DNA of 64,000 nucleotides from DCFW01 sp963790715 (GTDB lineage: Bacteria > Bacteroidota > Bacteroidia > Bacteroidales > Bacteroidaceae), in contig CAWBPN010000018.1 in NCBI GenBank assembly GCA_963790715.1, positions 62,001-126,000 of the forward strand. Reading direction: 5' to 3'. Below, one piece after another: positions 1-8,663 of this stretch. The number at the start of each line of letters is the position of its first letter. Positions within the stretch are counted from its first letter, which is position 1. The notes under the pieces were generated by a model that made no database searches, had not been told where the DNA came from, and was given only the letters and a program-made list of their open reading frames with translations. A program made the position numbers and the translations under genes.

Positions 1-293
1 GCCGCATTGGTGTTTTGCAGAAAGTGTAATCCTACTGCAAAGACTATACAAAAGAGAAGGTTCGTTGCGAGGTAACGATATGTCTTTTGTTTAAACAGAA
101 CTTTTGGCACAAGCCAAAGATAATTTATATAGAACATTGCCATCCATGTCAATGGCACTAACATTGACGAAATATAAATTCGCCAATAGATAGTTCTTGA
201 GTTTTGTGTGTTGATGAAAAAGAACGGGAATCCCAATAATATTATCCACATCATAAGATGCACAATAATTTCAGGAAATTTATTTGTCTTCAT
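1..293 (-). CDS. LytS/YehU-type sensor histidine kinase, N-terminal fragment
   Basis: The reverse strand reads openly from an ATG at 291-293 to the window edge (97 codons). The peptide begins MKTNKFPEIIVHLMMWIILL and holds at least three hydrophobic stretches (about residues 9-23, 36-58 and 76-90), with a Tyr/Trp-rich loop. This matches the membrane-anchor region of the Bacteroidetes LytS/YehU-type sensor kinases; the kinase part lies outside the window. The start is only 26 bp after the stop of the MacB-type permease gene, so it is probably the next gene of the efflux operon. Efflux genes followed by a LytS/LytTR pair are common in this phylum. The family call rests on the N-terminus and context only. 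Confidence 0.6.
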   Translation of the reverse strand, partial: MKTNKFPEIIVHLMMWIILLGFPFFFINTQNSRTIYWRIYISSMLVPLTWMAMFYINYLWLVPKVLFKQKTYRYLATNLLFCIVFAVGLHFLQNTNA

Positions 294-319
294 TACTTTA
301 ATATTATTATGCAGTAAAC

Positions 320-1540
320 TTATTCATAACGAAGTGCATCGATAGGGTCTAAGTGGGCAGCCTTTTTTGCAGGATACCAACCAAAGAACACACCGGTTAT
401 CGTACAAACTCCAAAGCTGAGGAATACGCTCCACGGTTGTATAAATACAGGCCATTTTGCAAATATATTTACCATATATGAACCGCCTATACCTATAATT
501 ACACCAATAACACCGCCTGCCAAACTGATAAGTATTGCCTCAATTAAAAATTGGCTGAGAATGTCAATTCCTCTGGCTCCGACACTCATACGCAAACCTA
601 TTTCGCGTGTTCGTTCCGTTACCGACACATACATAATATTCATAATGCCGATACCTCCGACGACTAACGATATACCTGCAACGCATGCCAACAAGATAGT
701 CATCAAATTAGTGGTACTGCTCATCATTGTGCTCAATTCCTCTTGTGAACGGACATTGAAATCATCATCGGCATTAGCTTTTATGTTATGGTCATGGCGG
801 AGGAGTGTCGTTATTTCGTCTATTGCCTTATCAGACAGGTTTTCATTAATTGCCGAACAATATATCGAGCTTAAATATGTTTGGGCCAATATACGTTTCA
901 TCACCGTAGTATATGGTGCCAACACTACTTCATCCTGGTCGTCACCCATACTGTTGTAACCTTTTGACTTTAATACGCCTATAACTTGAAATGGAATTTT
1001 ATTGAAACGTATTATTTTGCCGACTGCCTCTTCTCCATGGGTAAACAGATTCTTTTCTATTGTAGTTCCTATAACACAAACTTTGGCAGTTGCTTTTATG
1101 TCTTGTTTGGTAAATAATTCACCGTCTTCTACTTGGAATTGCCTAATTGTCAGATAATCTTGTGATACGCCTTCTATGCTTGCCTGATAATTATTATTTC
1201 CGTAGATGAATTGTCCAGAGCTGCTTACTTCCGGGCTTACGGCTGCTACGTATCGCGTTTGGTTTACAATATTTTCGTAATCTTTGAGTTTCAATGTCTC
1301 CATGGAACTCTTGTCCATACGCACTCCGCCTTTCATATCCTCGCCCGGATGTATCATAATCATGTTTGAGCCCATTTGAGATATTTGGTTCTGAATGCTC
1401 TTTTTTGAGCCTTGACCGATGGCAAGCATGATAATGACCGAAGCAACGCCGATAATTATTCCCAATGCCGTTAGGAATGAACGCATCTTATTGTTGCCCA
1501 ATGCCCGTAAAGCTATTTTAAATAAATTCGTAAAATTCAT
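320..1540 (-). CDS. MacB-type ABC transporter permease (FtsX family)
   Basis: A 406-residue inner-membrane protein. It has an N-terminal membrane segment (about residues 20-42, after the typical NNKMRSFLTALGIIIGVAS start), a large periplasmic MacB-PCD domain (about 45-280), and three C-terminal membrane segments (about 283-305, 330-352, 372-393) containing GGIGIMNIMYVSVTERTREI, the FtsX-family signature. In E. coli MacB the ATPase and permease are fused; here the ATPase is a separate gene just upstream (11-bp gap). With the MacA-like adaptor and TolC-like channel it should form a tripartite pump exporting drugs, peptides or lipids. The substrate cannot be read from sequence. Confidence 0.9.
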   Translation of the reverse strand: MNFTNLFKIALRALGNNKMRSFLTALGIIIGVASVIIMLAIGQGSKKSIQNQISQMGSNMIMIHPGEDMKGGVRMDKSSMETLKLKDYENIVNQTRYVAAVSPEVSSSGQFIYGNNNYQASIEGVSQDYLTIRQFQVEDGELFTKQDIKATAKVCVIGTTIEKNLFTHGEEAVGKIIRFNKIPFQVIGVLKSKGYNSMGDDQDEVVLAPYTTVMKRILAQTYLSSIYCSAINENLSDKAIDEITTLLRHDHNIKANADDDFNVRSQEELSTMMSSTTNLMTILLACVAGISLVVGGIGIMNIMYVSVTERTREIGLRMSVGARGIDILSQFLIEAILISLAGGVIGVIIGIGGSYMVNIFAKWPVFIQPWSVFLSFGVCTITGVFFGWYPAKKAAHLDPIDALRYE

Positions 1541-1551
1541 ATTTTCCTTTA

Positions 1552-2295
1552 TTAATCATCCTCTTTTGGTAGTGATGCCAATGTATCTGCTGCATTCATA
1601 ACATTATTATTTGTAGTATCCTGAATTACATGTCCGTCCCGTAACACAATGTTGCGGCTACTGTATTTTGCAATTTCAGGATTATGGGTGACAAATATAA
1701 TAGTATGTCCATTATGATGAAGATTTTGAAATAATACCAATATTTCAAAAGAAGTACGAGTATCCAAGTTACCTGTCGCTTCATCGGCCAACAGCACCGC
1801 CGGGTCGTTGATTAGTGCGCGTGCAATAGCTACACGTTGCATCTGTCCACCTGACATCTGATTGCTTTTATGTTCCAGTCTGTCACCCAATCCTACAGAG
1901 GTTAAAGCAGCAATAGCTTTTGTTTTACGGTCCTTGGTGCTTACTTGAGCATTATACATCAAAGGTAATTCTACATTATTTATTGCCGTAGTTTTTGCCA
2001 ACAGGTTATAGTTCTGAAATACAAACCCTATTTTATGGTTGCGCAGTACGGCACGTTCCGGTCTGCTCATCTTCTTAACCGGTACACCGTCAAGTATATA
2101 CTCGCCGGATGTAGGATTGTCCAAGCATCCTAACAGATTTAATAATGTGGATTTACCTGAGCCTGACGTACCCATAATGGTGACAAACTCTCCTTCATTG
2201 ATAGTAAAATTCACACCACGCAGAGCATGCACTGTTTCATCTCCTACCAAGAAGTCCCGGTGAATGTTGTAGAGTTCTATAATCGGTTTTGCCAT
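1552..2295 (-). CDS. MacB-type ABC transporter ATP-binding protein
   Basis: A 247-residue soluble ATPase of the LolD/MacB type. Visible motifs are Walker A GTSGSGKST (42-50), Q-loop in FVFQNYNLL (about 91-99), signature MSGGQMQRVAIARAL (147-161), Walker B AVLLADEATGNLD (166-178) and a switch histidine in FVTHNPEIA. Length is normal for a stand-alone LolD/MacB ATPase. It starts 2 bp after the adaptor gene stops and is followed 11 bp later by its permease, so translation is probably coupled. It powers the permease at the cytoplasmic face. Confidence 0.92.
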   Translation of the reverse strand: MAKPIIELYNIHRDFLVGDETVHALRGVNFTINEGEFVTIMGTSGSGKSTLLNLLGCLDNPTSGEYILDGVPVKKMSRPERAVLRNHKIGFVFQNYNLLAKTTAINNVELPLMYNAQVSTKDRKTKAIAALTSVGLGDRLEHKSNQMSGGQMQRVAIARALINDPAVLLADEATGNLDTRTSFEILVLFQNLHHNGHTIIFVTHNPEIAKYSSRNIVLRDGHVIQDTTNNNVMNAADTLASLPKEDD

Positions 2296-2297
2296 GT

Positions 2298-3551
2298 TTA
2301 TTTCTTTTTACTTTTCCCCGGAGGGGTAGGAGCAAAAGGTGATGACTCACTTGTGCTGCTGCTTGAATTTTGACTATCACTTTGTGTGCTGCTCTGGCCT
2401 GAACTACTGCCTGATACATTCGTTTGGGTCTGTGTCATGTTGGCATTCAGTACAACTTCAGTACCTTCATTGATTCCACTTAATATTTCTGTGTTTGTAC
2501 CGTCTGAAATGCCGATAACAACAGGAATGGCAATTAGTTTGTTGCCTTCGCGTTTCCACAGAATCTTATGTGTATCGTCAGTAGTTATATTCTTGGCATT
2601 TATTACCTGAAAGCCTTTGCCGATAATGTCTACATCAGGTGTGAACCTTAATGCTTTTGCCGGTACTGTCAACGTATTTGCTTCTTCTTTAGTGTAAATA
2701 GTTACGTTTGCCGTTAGTCCCGGTTTCAGTTTCAAGTTTTCGTTCGGAGCATTGATAACTACTTCATATGTTACGACATTGTTAGTAGTGGTAGCATTTT
2801 GACGTACTTGCTTTACAGTACCGCTGAATGTATCGTCAGGGTATGCATCTACGGTGAAACTTACCCTTTGCCCAACAGCAACATTACCTATATCAGCTTC
2901 ATCAACATTGGCTACTACCTGCATCTTCTTTAAATCCTTTGCTATTTTAAACAGTGTAGGCGTAGTCATTGATGCAGTCACCGTTTGACCTACTTCAACT
3001 TCCTTTGACAAAACAACACCGTCTATTGGTGAATAAATCATGGCATATCCCAAGTTTGTCTTGGCCGTGTTATAGTTTGCCTTGCCTGCTTCGTATTTAC
3101 CTTTGGCATCGGCGTAGCTGTTGTAAGCAGTTTCATAGTCGGCTTCGGAAATCAGTTGCTTTTTATGTAACATCTGTTGCCGTTTGAAGTTTTTCAGTTG
3201 GTAATCCAGATCTGATTTTTCGCTTACCAACGAACTTTTAGCCGAGTTCAGGCTATTCATTAAGTTTATTTTATCCAACTCAGCTAACAGTTGTCCTTTT
3301 TTCACGTTTGAGTTATAGTCAACATAAAGTTTTGATACCAAGCCTGAAACTTGCGTACCTACTTCTACTGATGTTATTGCGTCTACCGTACCGGTAGCTG
3401 TTACAGATGTACTTACGTTACCGCGAGTTACTTTAGTCATTTCAAAATTGGTCTTGCTCTCCTTTTTTGAGCCCAAACAAAACCATGCGATGATTCCAAT
3501 AACTACTACTATAACCGCAATCAGAGTCACATTTTTCTTTACATGTTTCAT
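2298..3551 (-). CDS. MacA-like periplasmic adaptor (membrane fusion protein)
   Basis: A 417-residue adaptor linking the inner-membrane ABC unit to the TolC-like channel. It has an N-terminal membrane anchor (about 8-27), a split lipoyl-like domain (about 60-95 and 170-195, including YSPIDGVVLSKEVEVGQTV), a helical hairpin between the halves (about 97-165), and a beta-barrel domain (about 205-290). The C-terminal 45 residues are an unusual low-complexity tail rich in Ser, Gln and Thr ending in Pro and Lys, not part of the family core and probably disordered in the periplasm. It sits second in the operon, 20 bp after the TolC-like gene. Confidence 0.9.
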   Translation of the reverse strand: MKHVKKNVTLIAVIVVVIGIIAWFCLGSKKESKTNFEMTKVTRGNVSTSVTATGTVDAITSVEVGTQVSGLVSKLYVDYNSNVKKGQLLAELDKINLMNSLNSAKSSLVSEKSDLDYQLKNFKRQQMLHKKQLISEADYETAYNSYADAKGKYEAGKANYNTAKTNLGYAMIYSPIDGVVLSKEVEVGQTVTASMTTPTLFKIAKDLKKMQVVANVDEADIGNVAVGQRVSFTVDAYPDDTFSGTVKQVRQNATTTNNVVTYEVVINAPNENLKLKPGLTANVTIYTKEEANTLTVPAKALRFTPDVDIIGKGFQVINAKNITTDDTHKILWKREGNKLIAIPVVIGISDGTNTEILSGINEGTEVVLNANMTQTQTNVSGSSSGQSSTQSDSQNSSSSTSESSPFAPTPPGKSKKK

Positions 3552-3571
3552 TTTGTGTTGTGTTATCTTGA

Positions 3572-4945
3572 TTAATTCAATGTAATCTTTTGTTCATTGT
3601 AGAACTTCAGCAGCTCGGCATTAAGAATAGTCATATATTTTGCTTGCAGTACCGACTGCTCGGCACTCAGCAAATCATTCTTTTGAGTCGTGAGTTCTAC
3701 TATATTTTTCATTCCCAATTTAAATTGCTCATTTATCAAATCGAAGCTGACTTTAGTACTTTTATATTTCTCTTTGGCTGCAACGTACTGTGTTTGATAT
3801 GAATGGCCGTTTTGCCAGATACTTTCAATGGTTTGATAAAGAGTTTTCTTCTTATCTTGTTCGTCAAGCATTGAACTTTCAGTAGCCAACCTGGCTTTTT
3901 CTACGGCACTTTTCGTAGAGCGGTTATCCAATATAGGTATAGACACAGATACGCCTAAATAATTATTCCACCCGTTTTTTAATTGTTTAAAGAATCCTTC
4001 ATTTGACTGGTTGTTATTGCCTGTCTCTACCTGTGCATTCAGGCTGACAGTAGGTGACAGTCCTGTTTTGGAGATTTTCTCATTTAGTTTTGCTGCTTCG
4101 GTGCTTAAGCCGCTGCCTTTTATTTCAGGCATGAATGTCAATGCCGTTTGATATACATCTTCAATGGAAAGTAAAGGAGTCAGCACCTCATCATCGGATA
4201 ATGTCGGAACATCAATATTCATCTCATCCGAACCTTGCAATTCAAGTAACTGTTTGAGTTGTACTTTATCGTCGCTCAGTGTAAGCTGAGACTGTATTAA
4301 TGTATATTTGTCTTGACTGTACTGTGATTCCAATTGAGCAACATCCGGTTTTGCCAATTTGCCGGCAGCAAATAATTCATTACCGCGGTCTAACGTAGCC
4401 TTTGAAGTAGCCACAGTATTTTCATTTATCTTGATAGCCTCTATAGCATACAAAATCTGTAGATAAGCCTTTGTTATTGATATTTGAATATCGTTCCTTG
4501 AAGTAGCAATGTTCAACTCATCTATTTTATTAAGCAGTTGTTCATATTGAATATTTTCTCTATTCTTTCCACCGTTGTACAATAGCCATGATGCACTTGC
4601 TCCGTAGCTGCCGCTGTAAGTGTTTGTGCTACCGCTATTAAATGAAGAGCCATAGCTACCATTACCTCCGAAAGGCTGATTTGTTACTCCTTGAGTTGTA
4701 GAAGCTGATAATGAAGGGAACAATGCGGCTTTAGCTTGTTTAGTATCTACCATGCTTTGTTGTAAAGTGTTTACACTCTTTTTGATAGTGATATTGTTCT
4801 TCATTGCATAATCTATACATGAAGAAAGAGTCCAATGTGTAGGCTTAACAACACTGTCGGCAGGTTGGTTTGCCAATAAATTTGCAGAGGCACTAAACAG
4901 TACCATAAATAAAACTGTGATTCTAAATAACTTCATAGTTCTCAT
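3572..4945 (-). CDS. TolC-family outer-membrane efflux protein
   Basis: A channel protein of about 457 residues. The start chosen (MRTMKLFRITVLFMVLFSAS) gives a normal signal peptide ending near ANLLANQ; an in-frame ATG 16 codons upstream would put hydrophilic residues in front of it. Two outer-membrane efflux repeats are visible: the first begins at LSSCIDYAMKNNITIKKSVN, the second in the C-terminal half around LSTEAAKLNEKISKTGLSP, both rich in heptad-like coiled coil. It is the first gene of the operon. A TAnnTTTG-type box for the reverse strand lies at 5054-5061 (TATATTTG) with no good -33 match. Confidence 0.9.
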   Translation of the reverse strand: MRTMKLFRITVLFMVLFSASANLLANQPADSVVKPTHWTLSSCIDYAMKNNITIKKSVNTLQQSMVDTKQAKAALFPSLSASTTQGVTNQPFGGNGSYGSSFNSGSTNTYSGSYGASASWLLYNGGKNRENIQYEQLLNKIDELNIATSRNDIQISITKAYLQILYAIEAIKINENTVATSKATLDRGNELFAAGKLAKPDVAQLESQYSQDKYTLIQSQLTLSDDKVQLKQLLELQGSDEMNIDVPTLSDDEVLTPLLSIEDVYQTALTFMPEIKGSGLSTEAAKLNEKISKTGLSPTVSLNAQVETGNNNQSNEGFFKQLKNGWNNYLGVSVSIPILDNRSTKSAVEKARLATESSMLDEQDKKKTLYQTIESIWQNGHSYQTQYVAAKEKYKSTKVSFDLINEQFKLGMKNIVELTTQKNDLLSAEQSVLQAKYMTILNAELLKFYNEQKITLN

Positions 4946-5120
4946 TATTAAATTATTGATTGTAAAATTATTATGTTTGTTTTCTATATGCAATTAACTT
5001 AGACATAAGAAGTTTTTTTTCATCTTACAACATAAGTTTTCTATCTGAATTTACAAATATATATGTTAATTTAATTCCTCTATAAATTTAGTTCATTAGA
5101 CGGTAAATCTAGACAAAAAG

Positions 5121-5151
5121 TTGCAATAATCGGCTTTTATTTTTATTTTTG
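5121..5151 (+). promoter_or_regulatory. Promoter of nhaD
   Basis: TTG at 5121-5123 and TATTTTTG at 5144-5151 are separated by 20 nt, an exact fit to the Bacteroidetes sigma-ABfr consensus. Transcription should begin near 5156-5158, only about a dozen bases before the ATG at 5170, so the leader is very short. Confidence 0.7.
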
Positions 5152-5169
5152 TAAAAAAAATTGGATGTT

Positions 5170-6507
5170 ATGGCTTTTGCGTTAGTCTTTTTGTTCATTT
5201 TCGGATACGTTATGATAGCGTTGGAGCAACCCTTGAAAATTAATAAGGCAGCTACTGCTTTGCTCTTAAGCATGACACTTTGGTTAATTTATTCAATGTC
5301 GTCGAAAAGCATCGACGGCATCAACAGTTCCGTTCTTAATCACATGGGTGATATAACAGAGATTCTTTTCTTTTTGCTGGGAGCCATGACGATAGTTAAA
5401 ATGGTAGACGCCCATGGTGGCTTTTCAGTTATTGCCAACCGCATTGACACTCACAGTAAGCGCAAGTTGTTATGGATAATAGGCTTTATTACATTTTTTA
5501 TGTCGCCTGTCTTTGATAACATGACCACAGCCATTGTCATGATTATGTTACTTCGGAGATTGGTAAAGAGCCAACACGAACGTTGGGTGTATGCTGCCAT
5601 TATTGTTATAGCCGCCAATGCAGGTGGAGCATGGTCGCCAATAGGTGATGTCACAACCACTATGTTATGGATAAAGGGCAATGTCACCACTAAATCGCTA
5701 TGTTCGTTTGTGCTGCTGCCGTCAATAGTTTCTTTGGTCGTAACCATTTTATGTTTGGCTCCAATGCTCAAAGGTGAGCTACCAGACACAGCCATTACTG
5801 CCAATGTAAAACCGGCAGTGGGTAATATTACATATCAAGAGAAAAAGACAATGTTTTATCTCGGAATAGGCGGACTGTTATTTGTGCCTGTATTTAAGGC
5901 TCTTACCGGATTGCCGCCTTTCATCGGAATGATGATTTCACTGAGCGTCGTTTGGATAAATACAGATATACTATATAATAAGAAGAACAGCACAACCGGA
6001 GAATATCGCGTATCCAATGCCCTGCACCGCATAGACATAGAGACGATACTTTTCTTTCTAGGCATATTAATGGCCGTAGCCGTATTGCAGGAAGCCGGCA
6101 TCTTAAATGCATTGGCTCAATGGCTGAATGCTAAAATTCACAATGTTTATATTATAGATGTACTTCTCGGTTTCCTATCATCCATAGTAGATAACGTCCC
6201 TTTGGTTGCCGCCGGCATCAGCATGTATCCGCTACATACGGCTGCCACTATCCCGGTAGGCGTCGATTACGCATATATGATACACTTCGTTCAGGACGGG
6301 ACTTTTTGGGAATTCCTGTCATATTGTTCCGGCGTAGGCGGAAGCTTATTCATTATCGGTTCCGCCGCAGGCGTGGTGGTTATGGGAATCGAGAAGATGA
6401 GTTTTATGTGGTATATGAAGAGAATATCTTTTTATGCATTGCTCGGCTTTTTGGCCGGAGCAGCCGTGTATATGCTTGAGTGCGTAATCTTTAAAGGAGG
6501 GCTATAA
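5170..6507 (+). CDS. nhaD: NhaD-type Na+/H+ antiporter
   Basis: A protein of about 445 residues of the NhaD/CitM ion-transporter superfamily, which exports sodium in exchange for protons. It is hydrophobic throughout, with about 11-13 predicted membrane segments. Conserved polar stretches typical of NhaD are MSPVFDNMTTAIVM, AANAGGAWSPIGDVTTTMLW, and SSIVDNVPLVAAGISMY near the C-terminus. A TTG three codons upstream (5161) is in frame, but the promoter places the transcript start at about 5157, so ATG 5170 is preferred. It is a single-gene unit that overlaps the convergent glycosyltransferase gene by 6 bp. Confidence 0.9.
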   Translation: MAFALVFLFIFGYVMIALEQPLKINKAATALLLSMTLWLIYSMSSKSIDGINSSVLNHMGDITEILFFLLGAMTIVKMVDAHGGFSVIANRIDTHSKRKLLWIIGFITFFMSPVFDNMTTAIVMIMLLRRLVKSQHERWVYAAIIVIAANAGGAWSPIGDVTTTMLWIKGNVTTKSLCSFVLLPSIVSLVVTILCLAPMLKGELPDTAITANVKPAVGNITYQEKKTMFYLGIGGLLFVPVFKALTGLPPFIGMMISLSVVWINTDILYNKKNSTTGEYRVSNALHRIDIETILFFLGILMAVAVLQEAGILNALAQWLNAKIHNVYIIDVLLGFLSSIVDNVPLVAAGISMYPLHTAATIPVGVDYAYMIHFVQDGTFWEFLSYCSGVGGSLFIIGSAAGVVVMGIEKMSFMWYMKRISFYALLGFLAGAAVYMLECVIFKGGL

Positions 6508-7629
6508 TTTACGATTCGAGATGTCGTGATAAATGCTTAATAGCTTTTGGGCACTGTTTTTCCATGAAAAGAGTTTTACCTGTTTGATGCCATATTCTTT
6601 TTGTGCTTCATAATATTCCGTATCGTTCTCAAGCTTTAACAGCTTATCGGCAATGTCATTCTCGTCAGTCGGATCACAAAGAATTGCATCTTTTCCTGCT
6701 ATCTCAGGTATGGCAGAAGTGTTACTGGTGACCACTGGTGTGCCGCAAGCCATACTTTCCAGTATCGGGATACCGAAACTTTCACGTAATGAGGTATATA
6801 AGAAGACATAAGCCTGACTGTATATAAATGGCAAGTCTTCATTATTAATATATCCCGGGCATATTATATAAGGTGCAATTTCTTCTATTTTTTGTTCGCT
6901 CAATATCGCTTGTAATGCATCCGTAGTAAGGTCGGCCAATAAAAGAGGCAATGGATCGGTCGATTTCTTACGGTATATACTATAAGCTTTTAAAGTACGC
7001 GGTACATTTTTCTTCGGATCAGTATTGCCCAGGAAGAAAATGAATTTATCATCTTGTATGTATTTTCCAGTGATTCTTAAGTTGTCTGTGTGGGGATAGA
7101 AATTTTTGTCTACTCCATTGTAAATAGTAACTACCTGATCTTCATTAGTATGTAGCTTGTTGATAATGCGTAGCCGCTCGTAATTTGATACGGTGATAAT
7201 CTTTTTGCAGTTCGGTATAACCCGAGGTACAATCAGTTTTCGATAGTACCATCCAAGCATTTGGTATAATGAGTGGTTGGCATCAATGTGATGTTCAAGG
7301 TATATTATGTCGTGCAATGTTAATACTAAAGCCGCGTTACAAAAAACAGGAGCCGTATTACCTGTGCAGTGCAGAACATCCACTTTCAGTTCTTTTACAG
7401 CCAACGGTAAGGCAACTTGTTCCCATAGAAGAAACGACGGACAGTTTATTTCGATAATGTGTACATTGGACGAATCTTTTAAACAACGGTCATTGCCCGG
7501 CTTCACTAATATAAAGTATTCGTTTTCAGTGTCTGTCTTCTGTATTTCACGAATTAATTCCAGTGCCACAAAATCCATTCCGTGTTTGTTTGGGCGAAAG
7601 AGTCTTTGAGCTTCAATGGCTATTTTCAT
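6502..7629 (-). CDS. Glycosyltransferase family 4 (group 1)
   Basis: A 375-residue GT-B enzyme. The start chosen is MKIAIEAQRLFRPNKHGMDF; upstream in-frame codons lie above the promoter. The N-terminal Rossmann half contains the donor-family pattern LTLHDIIYLEH, then the linker VSNYERLRIINK. The C-terminal half has FFLGNTDPKKN (FxGxxxxxKN-like) and ESFGIPILESMACGTPVVTS, the EX7E motif of retaining GT4 enzymes, followed by SAIPEIAGKDAILCDPTDEN. It probably adds a mannosyl or similar sugar to a cell-surface polysaccharide or glycolipid. The nearest surface-glycan gene is rmlA about 1 kb away. The acceptor cannot be told. Confidence 0.85.
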   Translation of the reverse strand: MKIAIEAQRLFRPNKHGMDFVALELIREIQKTDTENEYFILVKPGNDRCLKDSSNVHIIEINCPSFLLWEQVALPLAVKELKVDVLHCTGNTAPVFCNAALVLTLHDIIYLEHHIDANHSLYQMLGWYYRKLIVPRVIPNCKKIITVSNYERLRIINKLHTNEDQVVTIYNGVDKNFYPHTDNLRITGKYIQDDKFIFFLGNTDPKKNVPRTLKAYSIYRKKSTDPLPLLLADLTTDALQAILSEQKIEEIAPYIICPGYINNEDLPFIYSQAYVFLYTSLRESFGIPILESMACGTPVVTSNTSAIPEIAGKDAILCDPTDENDIADKLLKLENDTEYYEAQKEYGIKQVKLFSWKNSAQKLLSIYHDISNRKL

Positions 7630-7658
7630 ATATGTGATGATTCTTGTACTTATTGTAA

Positions 7659-7689
7659 CAAAGATAAACACATTTATTGTCAACGCCAA
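7659..7689 (-). promoter_or_regulatory. Promoter of the glycosyltransferase gene
   Basis: On the reverse strand TTG (7689-7687) and TATCTTTG (7666-7659) are exactly 20 nt apart, giving a transcript start near 7654 and a leader of about 25 nt before the ATG at 7629. It overlaps the divergent promoter of the HAD gene by 13 bp. Confidence 0.7.
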
Positions 7690-7707
7690 AATAAATTGCG
7701 ATATTTG
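7677..7707 (+). promoter_or_regulatory. Promoter of the HAD phosphatase gene
   Basis: TTG at 7677-7679 and GATATTTG at 7700-7707 (one mismatch to TAnnTTTG) are 20 nt apart. Transcription would start near 7712-7714, which places the ATG at 7711 at or before the 5' end and favours the downstream starts 7720 or 7738. Confidence 0.55.
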
Positions 7708-7737
7708 CCGATGAATAAAATGGTATTGTATAAAGTT

Positions 7738-8373
7738 ATGGGAAAGATTTTAGCAGGATTGTTTGATTTTGACGGAGTTGTTATGGATACTGAACCGCAG
7801 TATTCCAAGTTTTGGGGCGCAATGGGCAAGAAGTACAAGCCTGATGTATTAAATTTTGAGCAAAAGGTAAAGGGTTGTACGCTCTTCCAGATATATGACT
7901 GCTATTTTGCAGGCGAGACTAAATTGCAAAAAGAGATTACGGCAGCCCTTAATCGTTATGAAGAAAGTATACCGTATGTGTATGTTCCGGGAGTGGTGGA
8001 TTTCGTAGAGTCAATGCGTGCAGCGAAAATTAAGACTGCTGTCGTTACCAGTTCAAACAAGTTGAAAATGGCATGTGTATATAAGGCACATCCAGAATTG
8101 CCTGCGTTATTCGATAAAATTTTTACGGCAGACGATTATTCAAAATCGAAGCCCGATCCGCAGTGCTTCAATGTTGCGGTTGATTACTTCAAACTAAAGC
8201 CCGAAGAATGTGTTGTTTTTGAAGATTCATTTAACGGATTAAAGGCAGCTCAGGCAGCACACACACGTGTAACCGCATTGGCAACTACCAATCCTCGCGT
8301 CTCACTTGAACCTTTATCGGATGTTGTCATCGACAACTTCAAGGGAGTGAATTTTGAAAGTCTTTTCTGTTGA
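7738..8373 (+). CDS. HAD-superfamily phosphatase (beta-phosphoglucomutase-like)
   Basis: A 211-residue haloacid dehalogenase-like hydrolase, subfamily IA. Motif I is GLFDFDGVVMDTEP, with nucleophile Asp10 and acid/base Asp12. Motif II is VVTSSN, motif III is the Lys in SKSKPDPQCFNV, and motif IV is VVFEDSFNGLKAAQAA. The helical cap between motifs I and II is consistent with a small sugar-phosphate or nucleotide substrate. The start at 7738 is preferred because the mapped promoter would initiate transcription at about 7713; in-frame ATGs at 7711 and 7720 add MNKMVLYKV. The 3' end overlaps a convergent small lipoprotein gene by 35 bp. The substrate is unknown. Confidence 0.85.
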   Translation: MGKILAGLFDFDGVVMDTEPQYSKFWGAMGKKYKPDVLNFEQKVKGCTLFQIYDCYFAGETKLQKEITAALNRYEESIPYVYVPGVVDFVESMRAAKIKTAVVTSSNKLKMACVYKAHPELPALFDKIFTADDYSKSKPDPQCFNVAVDYFKLKPEECVVFEDSFNGLKAAQAAHTRVTALATTNPRVSLEPLSDVVIDNFKGVNFESLFC

Positions 8374-8536
8374 CTGCTATAGAATCTTTTTCTACTTTCG
8401 TTTGTTGAGCACTAACATTTTTATCGGATTTACCTCCGGTTATGATTTCCACGTCAGGTTCATTGGTGCAAGAAAAGATTCCACAAGTGGCAATAATAAG
8501 AAAGGACATTAAAAATATTCTTTTTATTAGATGCAT
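8339..8536 (-). CDS. Small putative lipoprotein
   Basis: A 65-residue reading frame with a convincing lipoprotein signal: basic start MHLIKRIF, hydrophobic core LMSFLIIATCG, then a lipobox-like IFSC with the acceptor Cys at residue 23, followed by a short hydrophilic tail rich in Asp, Lys and Ser. No family is recognised. The stop lies inside the 3' end of the convergent HAD gene (35-bp overlap), which slightly weakens it. No good promoter was seen directly upstream. The signal makes chance unlikely, but it remains hypothetical. Confidence 0.5.
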   Translation of the reverse strand: MHLIKRIFLMSFLIIATCGIFSCTNEPDVEIITGGKSDKNVSAQQTKVEKDSIAVNRKDFQNSLP

Positions 8537-8612
8537 TTTAGAGATATTTAGAACACTTATTACTCCAAATGTATTGATAAAAAATCGTAAATCAAAAAAT
8601 ATCCGGGCTTTT

Positions 8613-8646
8613 TTGTGAAAAATTAAAATTAGATACCTTACTTTTG
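8613..8646 (+). promoter_or_regulatory. Probable promoter of rmlA
   Basis: The box TACTTTTG at 8639-8646 matches TAnnTTTG. The nearest TTG (8613-8615) is 23 nt upstream, slightly longer than usual. The implied transcript start is about 12-15 nt before the ATG. Confidence 0.5.
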
Positions 8647-8663
8647 CATAAAAACAAATAATT

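Noticed and set aside
242..250. Consensus DnaA box TTATCCACA
   Set aside because: Single copy within the sensor-kinase coding sequence; no cluster, no dnaA or dnaN nearby, so not an origin.
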